DNA from: Gimesia aquarii
Lineage (GTDB): Bacteria; Planctomycetota; Planctomycetia; Planctomycetales; Planctomycetaceae
Reading direction: 5' to 3'
DNA: 64,000 bases
Assembly (NCBI RefSeq): GCF_007748195.1
Contig: NZ_CP037920.1
Coordinates: forward strand, 6,816,062-6,880,061
Position numbers and translations under genes: made by a program. The notes under the pieces are model-generated. The model ran no database searches. It had not been told where the DNA came from and saw only the letters and a list, made by a program, of their open reading frames with translations. Shown piece by piece: positions 17,716 to 25,988 of this stretch. How positions within the stretch are numbered: the stretch's first letter is position 1; each line of letters starts with the position of its first letter.

Positions 17716-17794
17716 AACACTATGCTGTCTTGTACTCACTGTTAGAATTATTCATCTGGCGAATTAAAAATTCGCTTAACTAATTAAACATCAA

Positions 17795-17822
17795 CGCCCA
17801 GGTAATATTCGTTATTCACACA
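17795..17822. repeat. 28-bp dif-like site 15, degenerate
   Basis: Left arm CGCCCAGGTAA, spacer TATTCG, right arm TTATTCACACA. It is the decayed member of a pair with site 16, 28 bp apart. Confidence 0.65.
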
Positions 17823-17850
17823 AGATCTTCTACAAGCTGCGCATTAAAAA

Positions 17851-17878
17851 TGACCGGGTAACATCATTTACCCGGTCA
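17851..17878. repeat. 28-bp dif-like site 16, perfect palindrome
   Basis: Left arm TGACCGGGTAA, spacer CATCAT, right arm TTACCCGGTCA. The arms are exact inverted complements, flanked by AAAAA on the left and TTTTT on the right. It would also fold as a bidirectional intrinsic terminator. Confidence 0.92.
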
Positions 17879-18012
17879 TTTTTAAACATATGCACGTCTC
17901 AAATGCATCATATACAGTAACGTGCAGTTTGATAGCAGAATCGCCATCAACGAATATGATGTCTCTGTTTCAAAATCTTCTATTATAAAATCACAAGTTA
18001 CGGTAAGTTCAA

Positions 18013-18534
18013 ATGTGCAAAATCATATTGAAGGTTTTCCTAATCAGTTTTCTACTCGCTATGATTCTAATTGGAGTTTTAGGATACTTTTTGGGGCACG
18101 AACAGATTGCCTCATTCTCATTTGGGCCAATATATAAGAATGAAGCTGCGTTTAAATTAAATGTCTACGCAGAATCGGAAACGCATTACGAACCACCGGG
18201 GTACATCTATTTCGAGATTAAGTGGTGGGGAAAGACAAAAATACCACAACGTCGATTTATGGGGATTGGTGTAGAAAGAAAGCCCAAACAAAATTTTACA
18301 CTTGTTACAACGAAGGATGACGAAATTGTTGCTCTGCTGCTCAATAACGAAGTTCAAATGATTCATGAGCTTTCATCCGGTTTCACATGGCCAGGGCCAT
18401 ACACGAACGTCACAGAACCTCAGTGGCAAATGGCTGAATTATTATTACAAAAACTTCGTGCTACTAAACCCGACATCCGTTGCCCGCGACAAGAAGATTA
18501 CCGCAAAGAACTAGATCGTGAACTAAAACAATGA
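18013..18534 (+). CDS. Membrane-anchored orphan protein
   Basis: Encodes 173 aa with an ATG start. One N-terminal transmembrane helix (ILKVFLISFLLAMILIGVLG, residues 5-24) precedes an extracytoplasmic domain of about 145 residues with aromatic strand segments (YIYFEIKWWGK). I recognise no family. It is the sole gene between sites 16 and 17. Confidence 0.65.
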   Translation: MCKIILKVFLISFLLAMILIGVLGYFLGHEQIASFSFGPIYKNEAAFKLNVYAESETHYEPPGYIYFEIKWWGKTKIPQRRFMGIGVERKPKQNFTLVTTKDDEIVALLLNNEVQMIHELSSGFTWPGPYTNVTEPQWQMAELLLQKLRATKPDIRCPRQEDYRKELDRELKQ

Positions 18535-18577
18535 TAAATGATTAAAAGACGACAATACGGATCGGAGAATTTTAAAA

Positions 18578-18605
18578 TGGGTGGGAAATGACTGTTACCC
18601 AGACA
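18578..18605. repeat. 28-bp dif-like site 17
   Basis: Left arm TGGGTGGGAAA, spacer TGACTG, right arm TTACCCAGACA. It is only 15 bp from site 18, the closest pair in the window. Confidence 0.72.
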
Positions 18606-18620
18606 TCAGGAAACAGCAAG

Positions 18621-18648
18621 TGTCCGGTAAATGCGTATTTACCAGACA
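18621..18648. repeat. 28-bp dif-like site 18
   Basis: Left arm TGTCCGGTAAA, spacer TGCGTA, right arm TTTACCAGACA. Homology to the intact phage-derived module at 28.3 kb begins just beyond this site. Confidence 0.85.
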
Positions 18649-18754
18649 CTTATCATTAATGGGTGGCCCCAATTACGGGATACGATTTCATTTACACCCA
18701 AATTGAAGTCTCTCAGGGCCAAATGTGATCGTTTTTGACGAAATCAATGTACAA

Positions 18755-18949
18755 TTAATGAACATCGTCGATCGAAGGGGATTCGTTGACGGGTTGCCGT
18801 GGATACCGTCTTTTCAAATCGTCGATCAATGGCATCAACGTTTTTCTTGCGAGCCCTCGAATCGAGATCTTCTCTTTTGCTGCGTAACGACATAACGGCC
18901 ACCAGTCATCCCGATCAAGCTCGATCGTAATTGTTTTTTTTCTTCTCAT
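18755..18949 (-). CDS. Small basic protein, paralogue of the 28383-28580 product
   Basis: Encodes 64 aa from ATG 18949 (MRRKKTITIELDRDDWWPLC). It shares order and many residues with the 28383 product, including RYAAKEK, SIRG, LMPLI and the C-terminal SIDDVH. The N-terminal beta strand followed by two helices resembles ribbon-helix-helix DNA-binding proteins, which would suit a small regulator of the phage module. This reading frame is intact even though the rest of the module has decayed. Confidence 0.6.
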   Translation of the reverse strand: MRRKKTITIELDRDDWWPLCRYAAKEKISIRGLARKTLMPLIDDLKRRYPRQPVNESPSIDDVH

Positions 18950-19383
18950 AATCCAACTGCCCTTGACTTTTTTAAACGAGTTAATGCGAAATTGTAACTG
19001 CGAAAAGAAACTGGTGTAGAATGATGGATCGCATGAAACGCCAGTCATTTTCAGAGAGCGGTAGGGCATGGATGCATTACCGCTCTTTATATCATTTCTT
19101 AATCAGGCAAGGAAGCCGAATCAATGCTCGAATAAACTCCCTCTCAATCCGCTTGATGGTAAGACAACCTATCCCACTGCATTTCTGACAGTTGTATTTT
19201 TCCTACGTGAATTCCGGACATGATCGATCAAGGTGCGCCAGCTCCCTATGACGGATCGCTCTTTTCTTTAATGAGTACGTTACACATTGGCAAGAGGGGC
19301 CTCAACGGAGACAAGTTTCGTAGTATTCGTTGCTTTATTTGCTCTGATCTATCTCGGATTGAAATTGTTGAAAGGAATCAAAT

Positions 19384-19587
19384 ATGAAAAGCCACAGCTC
19401 AATTGATCGTCCAGCTGATAAATTACCGGGAGCTGATCCCATCATTCAGCCTGATGAAGATCTCGACAAGGCTTTGAATGAGCTGTCATACCTGGACGAG
19501 TTTGATCAGTCGACCAATGAAACTTGCACCAGGTACATCGAGCAACTCGAACAGGAATCTGAACAACAAAATAATGGTTTTGATTGA
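19384..19587 (+). pseudogene. Truncated Mu Gam-like gene
   Basis: Encodes 67 aa matching the first 60 residues of the intact 220-aa protein at 29919 (DLDKALNELSYLDEFDQS). It then diverges and stops. The Gam fold beyond this point is deleted. The ATG here corresponds to the GTG of the intact copy and supports that start choice. Confidence 0.75.
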
Positions 19588-19777
19588 GTGCAAGAAGAAA
19601 GCCAATTCGCTTCCACATGATTTGTTAAGCGCTTAAGATCAGCTAGCCAAGTCTAAGTCTGACTAAAAAATTTCGCGGGTCCTCCCGCGGGGGGCCCGGG
19701 GTCGCGCGCGGTTCCCTAATCGCACTTTTTTTGTCTCAAAACGCAATTTTAAGTCACTTCTTCTTCTTCCGATTAAA

Positions 19778-20165
19778 TTGAGGGGCAAAAAATCAGCGAA
19801 ACGATCGCCCAAAAGAGCCGCTTCAAAACGCACCACATCAAAAACGAAAAAAATACCTAAAAAACAGGCTCCAGTGAAAAAAACGGAGCCGGTCAAATGT
19901 GTCATTGGATTTACTGTCGCTGCTGAACGGTGGGACGTTAGCGACAAGGCGATTCGGAACTGGATCAAAAAGGACTTCCGGTTAGCGGAACTCAACGAAA
20001 GAGGGTTTTCGATGTTTCTGAGTGTGATGCGTGGGTGGCATCTTATCGCGATGAGATGCTGATCAGTCGGGAAGAATACGAGTTGTTTGCTGCGGAATGT
20101 GTGATCGAGGCCCGCGACCAGATGATGACGAGACGCCGTTTCACTTTGAGGGCGTTTACCAAGAT
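19778..20165 (+). pseudogene. Frameshifted Nu1-like terminase small subunit
   Basis: It matches the product at 30692 through the helix-turn-helix (AAERWDVSDKAIRNWIKK). The A-tract after ATC has one fewer A than in the intact copy, which shifts the frame. Sense then continues in the next frame (SRDEMLISREEYELFAAEC at about 20040) with the coiled-coil region deleted. It is clearly nonfunctional. Confidence 0.8.
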
Positions 20166-20193
20166 TGACCGGGTAACCATAATTACCCGGACA
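20166..20193. repeat. 28-bp dif-like site 19
   Basis: Left arm TGACCGGGTAA, spacer CCATAA, right arm TTACCCGGACA. It ends the decayed phage module and lies 30 bp from the 3' end of the TPR gene. Confidence 0.9.
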
Positions 20194-20222
20194 ATTTTAA
20201 GTCTTATTTATGAAATTGTTGG

Positions 20223-21353
20223 TTATTTTCGTTTCTTTTGGTGATATGGAATGCCTGATTTAAAAAGTTCGAGTTTTCTAATAAATTCGTTTTTATAATG
20301 TTTCTTACTGCATTTTTGAATGGCCATTTTCTCGTATTTAATTGCTTGTTCAAAATCACCTAATTCAGCATATGCAATTGCAAGAATGTCGATGCAGTAG
20401 ACGCTCTTGTAGTCTGTCATCTCACATGCAATCCTAGCCAGTTTTACAGCTTGCTTGCCGTCACGATGTTGACTTTCAGGGTATGTCGCTAATGCATATG
20501 CTAATTCTCGGAAGGACATTGGATCATTTTGTGCGATCTGATTCCATTGAGTTAAGTCATTTATCGCAAGTTTATATTCACCAATCCTTTCATATGAGCG
20601 TCTACGGAATCCTAAGGCTAATGTATTTTTTGGATCGAGACGAATTGCTTGGGTAAAGTCTTTAATTGCATTATCATACTCATCACCTTTTTTCAAAAGG
20701 TAAGCCATACCTCGCCTAATAAAATGCTCAGGTCTCTTCGGCTCTAAGCGAATCGCTTCGGTAAAATCTTTTATTGCTTTGTCATCTTCCCTTATTATAG
20801 ACAATGTATCTCCACGATTACGGTAAAACAAAGCAACATTAGGATTAAGCCGGATTGCTTCGGAATAATCTTTTAATGCGGGATCCTCTTCTAATTTATT
20901 CCACCAAGCAATCCCGCGAGCATTGAAGGCCTCAGCATTGCTTTGGTTAAGATGGATTACCTCAGTGAAATCTTTTATTGCTTTGTCATACTCGCCTATG
21001 TAATTCCGAACAATACCACGATTATAGAAAGCCCATTCTTTCGTTTGGTTGTTCATAAGAAGTTTTGTGTAATATGCTAATGAGTCTCTTAATGGAACAA
21101 CATGATCTTTTTTTATCGATATATTTCCAAAGGTTAATAAATCTCGATCAGTACTTGTAATTACTATTGGAAACGTTAATCCAGAAGCAGGTATCTCAAT
21201 ACCTTGTTTAAAAAAAATTGCTCCGTATTTAGGCATAAACTTCCGACCAATCCACTCCTCAGCGAAGAGTGTCGAAATATTCAGAAACATCGTAGTTAAC
21301 AAGGTAAGTGCAAACAGTGAGATTAGTTTTTTAAAATCAGTTTTTAGAAACAT
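20223..21353 (-). CDS. Exported TPR-repeat protein
   Basis: Encodes 376 aa from ATG 21353, behind GGAG about 10 nt upstream. The frame's earlier start lacks a signal. The N-terminus is a signal peptide or anchor (LISLFALTLLTTMFLNIST) with likely cleavage after LFA. At least five tetratricopeptide repeats of the Sel1/TPR_1 type follow, for example GEYDKAIKDFTEVIHLNQS and EDDKAIKDFTEAIRLEP. TPRs form a scaffold for protein binding, so it is probably a periplasmic scaffold. It is the sole gene of its module. Confidence 0.8.
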   Translation of the reverse strand: MFLKTDFKKLISLFALTLLTTMFLNISTLFAEEWIGRKFMPKYGAIFFKQGIEIPASGLTFPIVITSTDRDLLTFGNISIKKDHVVPLRDSLAYYTKLLMNNQTKEWAFYNRGIVRNYIGEYDKAIKDFTEVIHLNQSNAEAFNARGIAWWNKLEEDPALKDYSEAIRLNPNVALFYRNRGDTLSIIREDDKAIKDFTEAIRLEPKRPEHFIRRGMAYLLKKGDEYDNAIKDFTQAIRLDPKNTLALGFRRRSYERIGEYKLAINDLTQWNQIAQNDPMSFRELAYALATYPESQHRDGKQAVKLARIACEMTDYKSVYCIDILAIAYAELGDFEQAIKYEKMAIQKCSKKHYKNEFIRKLELFKSGIPYHQKKRK

Positions 21354-21506
21354 GAAAATGTGCTCCGGTTGGGTGATGGTATCATTTGGATTTTCTCGAT
21401 GTACAATGCTTGTTGTCAACAATCAAGATTCGATGCACCTCAATAATAATATTCAGTATGGCTGGACACTAGAGTCTGCTGATCTAGAACTCCCATTTTG
21501 AATAAG

Positions 21507-21534
21507 TGTCCGGGTAATAGTCGTTACCAAGACA
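21507..21534. repeat. 28-bp dif-like site 20
   Basis: Left arm TGTCCGGGTAA, spacer TAGTCG, right arm TTACCAAGACA. Paired with site 21, 28 bp apart. Confidence 0.85.
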
Positions 21535-21562
21535 CTTTTCATTTTATTGGACCTCAGTCACA

Positions 21563-21590
21563 TGACCGGGTAACGGATATTACCAGGTCA
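21563..21590. repeat. 28-bp dif-like site 21
   Basis: Left arm TGACCGGGTAA, spacer CGGATA, right arm TTACCAGGTCA. Second member of the pair; no gene lies between 21534 and 21563. Confidence 0.88.
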
Positions 21591-21653
21591 CTTTTTATGT
21601 GCCACTACTCCTGGCGGTGGTGCTACTTTTGGACTTAAACTCATATAGTTTCA

Positions 21654-21716
21654 ATTGATAAAAGACAAAAATCCTGATAGATTTGGACAGAACCAAATTC
21701 TGTCTATCAATAGTTC
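21654..21716 (+). repeat. Block C, copy 3
   Basis: ATTGATAAAAGACAAAAATC, then CTGATAGAT, then TCTGTCTATCAATAGTT. It lies about 80 bp upstream of the next gene start and matches copy 1 closely. Confidence 0.75.
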
Positions 21717-21796
21717 GCATTGATTCAGCGGCGGATGGCTCCAGGCATCTAAATTCTCAGCCGATCAGATTGTCGTAGTTAGTGGAGAAAACGTCG

Positions 21797-22156
21797 ATGA
21801 CTGCACCTAAAAAAGGCTCGCGTAGGATTATAGTTGACGAAGCCACTTACGTATGGAGAGTCCCTCGGCGCCCAAGCAGCGGGTCCTACGACGGAACTTC
21901 GGGGTACACAGTAACAGTCCAATTGGCAGATCGCACTGGGTCTACGTTGGCGATAACCGTGGCACAAAAACACCCGGCGCTTGCCAAGTTATGGGGTGAA
22001 CCAGCAAATCCCATTTTGCCATCGCATGTCGCTGCGGCAATTCGTCGCGCGATCTCTCGTGGTTGGAAACCGAGCGATCGCAACTCTCTGTTCGAAGAAA
22101 AATTGGATTTCTCTGATAAGTCAATAGTCCCCGAAGGCAACACCGAGACCCGCTGA
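21797..22156 (+). CDS. Small conserved-type hypothetical protein
   Basis: Encodes 119 aa from ATG 21797, with GGAG upstream; a GTG at 21782 is the alternative. The start RRIIVDEATYVWRV, the middle strand TVTVQLAD, and the end HVAAAIRRAISRGWKP are the pattern of a small family seen across actinobacteria and planctomycetes. I remember it by its Trp-Arg-Val and Gly-Trp-x-Pro landmarks; it has no known function. The module has block C upstream and a site 51 bp after the stop. Confidence 0.65.
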   Translation: MTAPKKGSRRIIVDEATYVWRVPRRPSSGSYDGTSGYTVTVQLADRTGSTLAITVAQKHPALAKLWGEPANPILPSHVAAAIRRAISRGWKPSDRNSLFEEKLDFSDKSIVPEGNTETR

Positions 22157-22206
22157 CGCAATGCAAGTTCTGAGCTTTGATGTCGCCGGGCATTTTTTTC
22201 GCATAG

Positions 22207-22234
22207 TGACCGGGTACGAGATATTACCCGGACA
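22207..22234. repeat. 28-bp dif-like site 22
   Basis: Left arm TGACCGGGTAC, spacer GAGATA, right arm TTACCCGGACA. Paired with site 23, 49 bp away. Confidence 0.87.
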
Positions 22235-22283
22235 CTTAGAGATTTTAGGGGCCGATTGATTCCAAATTGCTAACTCTCAATTG

Positions 22284-22311
22284 TGACCGGGTAAACGTTA
22301 TTACCCGGACA
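22284..22311. repeat. 28-bp dif-like site 23
   Basis: Left arm TGACCGGGTAA, spacer ACGTTA, right arm TTACCCGGACA. It is upstream of the TIR-domain gene. Confidence 0.9.
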
Positions 22312-22422
22312 TTCTAAATCGAGCGACTTCTTGTCTCTCTGAGTTTGTTGTTTATATTCTTTGGCCACCCCATAATGGTTGTGTAAATATCATCTATCGT
22401 TTCTCCAGAGGAGTGGCAATCA

Positions 22423-23868
22423 ATGGCAAATCCTGTGCATGTAAAAATTGTAAAAAAAGGAGCTGAAGCCATCAGAATCTGGAGGAATGTAAACCCCGAT
22501 TCTAAGAGGATTTACAGCAAGACTATTTTGGATTTGAGCGAAGCGGATTTAAGTGAGATCAATCTGAGCAAGGCTAATCTGAGCAAGGCTAATCTGAGTG
22601 AGGCTAATCTGAGTGAGGCCAATCTGAGTGAGGCCAATCTGAGTGAGGCCAATCTGAGCAGGGCCAATCTGAGCAGGGCTGATTTAAGCCAAGCCAATCT
22701 GAGTAAGGCCGATTTGAACTGGGCCAGTTTAGAGAGAACTGTTTTATTTGATGTGGATTTAAGTCAGGCATGTTTGATTAAGTCCAATTTGAAGGTGGCA
22801 AATACAAGGGGACTCAATTTTGACCAAGCTTGTATGAGTGGCATTAATTTGAGCGGGGCCGATTTGAGAAAAGCCAATTTGACTAGAGCTTATTTGAGAG
22901 GGGCCAAATTGATGAACGCCAACTTGGAAGGGGCTAATTTGTTCATGGCCGATTTAAATCAGGCTGATTTAAGTCAGGCGAAATTGATGGATGCCAATTT
23001 CAAGTTTGCCAATGTGAGTTATGCCAACTTGAGTGGGGCCTTTTTGAAGAACGCCGATTTTTCCAATGCCAATTTGAAGAAAGCCAATTTGAATGGGGCT
23101 AATTTTAATTACGCCAATCTGAGTGAGGCCAATCTGATTGAGACCAATCTGAGTGAGACCAATTTAAATAATGCACAGTTATTTTATTCTACTTTTACGA
23201 GAGTAGATTTATCGCTAACGATTGGATTGGATTCAGTTAAACATTATGGACCAAGTTCCCTGGGTATTGACACCTTGATGAAATCAAAGGGAAAGATCCC
23301 AGAGATTTTTCTACGAGGTTGTGGCATAACTGATGATTTTATTTCCTATATACCAAGCCATTTCGCAAAATCAGCGATTGAATTCTATTCTTGTTTTATC
23401 AGCTATAGCCATAAAGACAAGTCGTTCGCCCGTCGATTAAATGACGCACTTCAAGGAAGGGGAATTCGTTGTTGGCTCGACGACCATCAAATACTTCCGG
23501 GTGACAACATTTATGAACGCGTCGATCATGGAATACGTGTCTGGGATAAGGTTTTGCTTTGCGCTTCAAAACATTCTCTGACGAGTGGTTGGGTGGATGA
23601 TGAATTAAAGCATGCTTTCGCAAAAGAAAAACAGCTCTTCAAAGAGCGGGGACACGAAGTTCTTTCCTTGATCCCATTGAATCTGGATAGTCATCTTTTT
23701 TCTGAATGGAAACATCCTAAACGAAATCAGATTCATGAACGATTAGCTGCAGATTTTATCGGTTGGAAATCTGACAACGCGAAATTTGAAGAACAATTCG
23801 AACGGGTTGTCAAAGCACTGCAAACGAAAGACTCTGGTAGAGAACCTGATCCCATTCCGAAGCTCTAA
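22423..23868 (+). CDS. Pentapeptide-repeat protein with C-terminal TIR domain
   Basis: Encodes 481 aa behind a clear GAGGAG. Residues about 36-265 are pentapeptide repeats of the A(N/D)LSx type, forming a right-handed quadrilateral helix. A TIR domain runs from about 321 to 475: strand and loop SCFISYSHKD, box 2-like GIRCWLDDHQILPGD, and the putative catalytic Glu394 in SLTSGWVDDE, as in NAD-cleaving bacterial TIRs. No signal peptide is seen. TIR domains of this kind act as NADase effectors in defence or as signalling modules; the repeat domain could sense a ligand or assemble oligomers. The stop codon is immediately followed by a 28-mer. Confidence 0.85.
   Translation: MANPVHVKIVKKGAEAIRIWRNVNPDSKRIYSKTILDLSEADLSEINLSKANLSKANLSEANLSEANLSEANLSEANLSRANLSRADLSQANLSKADLNWASLERTVLFDVDLSQACLIKSNLKVANTRGLNFDQACMSGINLSGADLRKANLTRAYLRGAKLMNANLEGANLFMADLNQADLSQAKLMDANFKFANVSYANLSGAFLKNADFSNANLKKANLNGANFNYANLSEANLIETNLSETNLNNAQLFYSTFTRVDLSLTIGLDSVKHYGPSSLGIDTLMKSKGKIPEIFLRGCGITDDFISYIPSHFAKSAIEFYSCFISYSHKDKSFARRLNDALQGRGIRCWLDDHQILPGDNIYERVDHGIRVWDKVLLCASKHSLTSGWVDDELKHAFAKEKQLFKERGHEVLSLIPLNLDSHLFSEWKHPKRNQIHERLAADFIGWKSDNAKFEEQFERVVKALQTKDSGREPDPIPKL
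22553..22720 (+). repeat. 15-bp tandem repeats in the pentapeptide region
   Basis: About eleven near-identical copies of AATCTGAGTGAGGCC (variants with AGCAAG or AGCAGG), each encoding one pentapeptide. Four consecutive copies are almost identical at the DNA level. Gains or losses would change the repeat helix length without shifting the frame. Confidence 0.85.
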
Positions 23869-23896
23869 TGTCCGGGTAACGATGTTTACCCGGTCA
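23869..23896. repeat. 28-bp dif-like site 24
   Basis: Left arm TGTCCGGGTAA, spacer CGATGT, right arm TTACCCGGTCA. It begins at the base after the TIR gene stop codon and is followed by CTTTTTTT, so it would also terminate transcription. Confidence 0.92.
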
Positions 23897-24034
23897 CTTT
23901 TTTTCAAATCAAATCCTCTGAGTTGCTAATTTCTAACAAGCCATCTAGGGTGTATATACTCACCTGTTGATTGCAGCTTACATCACAAATAATAAACTTA
24001 TCATTATGGTGCATTGACATATTAAGGATGGATA

Positions 24035-25222
24035 ATGGAAAGTAACTTAAAACTATCTACTAAAACTGAAAATAAAACAGAACAGCGACTCTCTTCTAGG
24101 TCCTTCTGCTTTTCGATTTTTAGCGCCATGGTGTATGCTACTTTTGCTTTAGCAATTCTTGAAAGTAGTGAGGTCTTGGCACAGAAAAAAAATACTGACG
24201 ATCCAAAGGGAATTGTAAGTATTCAACCACTTGGGAAACCCATGAAGCATACTGGGACCATCATAAGTGTGGCCTTCAGTCCCGATGGCAATAAAGTAAT
24301 TACTGGAAGTTTCGATGGTACTGCTCGTTTATGGGATGTGATGAGTGGTCAACCGATAGGAGAGCCACTCCTACACGAAGATAGAGTTCATTCAGTGGCC
24401 TTCAGCCCCGATGGTAAAACCGTGGCTACGGCCAGTAGGGACAATACAGCGCGTCTATGGCATGCTAATAATGGTCAAGCAAAAGCAAAGATACTTAAGC
24501 ATGAAATGATGTTAACTAAAGTGGTCTTCAGCCCTGACGGCAAATCACTGATTTCTATCGGTCACGAGCCGATAGCACGGTTGTGGGACGCTACCAGCGG
24601 AGATCTGAGGGGGAAGCTAATCGGACATAAAAGCTTTATGAATGCAGTAGGGTTTAGCCCCGATAGTAAAACTATCGTAACGGGTAGTACGGATAAAACT
24701 GCTCGTTTGTGGGATGTGTCCAGTTATCAACAGATTGGAAAGCCACTCCAGCATCAAGATGTTGTCAACGTAGTCGCATTCAGTCCCAATGGTAAAAAGT
24801 TGGTAACGGCAACATCAAATCACGCAGCGCTGTTGTGGGATGTGAACAGCGGTCAACAGATCGGGAAACTACCACAGGATAAAAGAGATGTTAATCTAGC
24901 AGCATTCAGTACTGACAGTAAAACTGTGTTTACGATAAGTGACTATGGTACTCCAAAGTTGTGGGACGCTTCCAACGGAAAGCTAAAGGGGAAGCCACTC
25001 AATCGTGGTCGGCATATACGTGCAGTCGCATTTAGTCCCGATCTAACGACTGTGATCACGTCTGCTGAGACGACTCGCCTGTGGGATTCTATTAGTGGTC
25101 TGCAGACAGGAAAGCTTCATGGAGATATAGGATTAGTCTTAACGGCGGTCTTCAGTCCAGATGGTAAGAAAGTGCTTATGGGGAGTTTCGAAGGCACTGC
25201 ACGTGTTTGGAAAATACCATAA
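24035..25222 (+). CDS. Exported WD40-repeat beta-propeller protein
   Basis: Encodes 395 aa behind AAGGA. The N-terminal hydrophobic stretch (FSIFSAMVYATFALAIL) ending near VLAQ is a likely signal peptide. Eight WD40 repeats follow, each with the core AFSPDGK, a strand pair and RLWD (for example SVAFSPDGKTVATASRD). Eight blades or seven plus one closing strand are possible. WD40 propellers are interaction platforms. It is the sole gene between sites 24 and 25. Confidence 0.85.
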   Translation: MESNLKLSTKTENKTEQRLSSRSFCFSIFSAMVYATFALAILESSEVLAQKKNTDDPKGIVSIQPLGKPMKHTGTIISVAFSPDGNKVITGSFDGTARLWDVMSGQPIGEPLLHEDRVHSVAFSPDGKTVATASRDNTARLWHANNGQAKAKILKHEMMLTKVVFSPDGKSLISIGHEPIARLWDATSGDLRGKLIGHKSFMNAVGFSPDSKTIVTGSTDKTARLWDVSSYQQIGKPLQHQDVVNVVAFSPNGKKLVTATSNHAALLWDVNSGQQIGKLPQDKRDVNLAAFSTDSKTVFTISDYGTPKLWDASNGKLKGKPLNRGRHIRAVAFSPDLTTVITSAETTRLWDSISGLQTGKLHGDIGLVLTAVFSPDGKKVLMGSFEGTARVWKIP

Positions 25223-25258
25223 GATTCCGAAATTAATCCAAACGCGAAGGCTTCTTAA

Positions 25259-25286
25259 TGACCAGGTAATTATTGTTACCCAGTCA
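25259..25286. repeat. 28-bp dif-like site 25
   Basis: Left arm TGACCAGGTAA, spacer TTATTG, right arm TTACCCAGTCA. Both arms carry the same compensated change, so the palindrome is kept. Confidence 0.9.
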
Positions 25287-25334
25287 CTTTACTTTTTTAC
25301 TCTAGATGGATCATAAATCTTGAAAAGGAATTAG

Positions 25335-25703
25335 ATGAGTCGCCAAATTTCCATTGGATATCAAGAAGCAATTGGTGAGGCAATAATCGAAATTGAAATA
25401 CCTGCTCCTTACTACTTATTTGGAACACAACAAACTAGTAAACGCTTTTGGTCTCTTCCAGACTGGCAAAATATTGGCATTAAACACCTTTCGGAGCTTG
25501 GAGAATCAGATCCTATCTATTTCATAGGCTGGGATATGCTGGCTGACTTGTCGAACGAAATCCGGTTGTTTCAGGACAATATTGAAACTATAGAATTCTA
25601 TCTCGAAATCAAGACGTCATGGCTTGCCCATTTAATCTATTGCTATAATCTCCTTAAGATGACAGCGCCCCGTACCTCGATCCCAAGTTTCGAAATTGGT
25701 TAG
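25335..25703 (+). CDS. Small acidic orphan protein
   Basis: Encodes 122 aa behind AAGGA. It is acidic, with no signal peptide; alternating strands and helices are suggested (IIEIEIPAPYYLFG, YFIGWDML). Its size, acidity and setting resemble contact-toxin immunity proteins, but I see no family signature. It is the sole gene between sites 25 and 26. Confidence 0.6.
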   Translation: MSRQISIGYQEAIGEAIIEIEIPAPYYLFGTQQTSKRFWSLPDWQNIGIKHLSELGESDPIYFIGWDMLADLSNEIRLFQDNIETIEFYLEIKTSWLAHLIYCYNLLKMTAPRTSIPSFEIG

Positions 25704-25734
25704 AGGAATCGTGAAAGCTAAACTCAAGCAAAAG

Positions 25735-25762
25735 TGTCTGGGTAATACTTATTACCCGGACA
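25735..25762. repeat. 28-bp dif-like site 26
   Basis: Left arm TGTCTGGGTAA, spacer TACTTA, right arm TTACCCGGACA. Paired with site 27, with 38 empty bp between. Confidence 0.87.
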
Positions 25763-25800
25763 ATTTTCATTATGAGATAGCAAGCACTATATAGTTAAAA

Positions 25801-25828
25801 TGACCGGGTAACGTGCGTTACCAAGACA
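25801..25828. repeat. 28-bp dif-like site 27
   Basis: Left arm TGACCGGGTAA, spacer CGTGCG, right arm TTACCAAGACA. Motif D follows directly. Confidence 0.88.
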
Positions 25829-25866
25829 ATATTTTAGAGGGTGTCTTTTAAAACGATCGTTTTTCG
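25829..25866 (+). repeat. Motif D, copy 4
   Basis: ATTTTAGAGGGTGTCTTTTA followed by AAACGATCG, directly adjacent to site 27 and running into the attC-like palindrome. Confidence 0.72.
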
Positions 25867-25894
25867 CATCAATTATGAAAAGATATGAGTTGAT

Positions 25895-25988
25895 GCAACA
25901 GAACGTCACCGTTCACCGGGCCGCGGCGAACGACGTTGATTTCAAAAACCGCGCGGCCCGCGGCTCCGTGTGCAACGGATTGTTAGTC
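25895..25988 (-). repeat. attC-like palindrome of the 25983-26711 module
   Basis: Read on the minus strand it starts GACTAACAATCCGTTGCACA, with the gene's stop codon inside CTAAC, and ends GGTGACGTTCTGTTGC. The inner arms are CACGGAGCCGCGGGCC and, inverted, GGCCGCGGCCCGGTGAACGG. A stop codon inside the TAAC of the first R box is typical of integron cassettes. Confidence 0.6.

Larger units (their letters stand above)
18649..20165. pseudogene. Decayed copy of the phage-derived module
   Basis: This stretch is collinear with 28265-31200: the small basic ORF, a holin/lipoprotein remnant (19100-19370), a truncated Gam-like gene and a frameshifted Nu1-like gene. Large internal deletions remove most of the holin, spanin and membrane-protein genes and the second half of Gam. 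It is bounded by sites 18 and 19. Confidence 0.8.
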
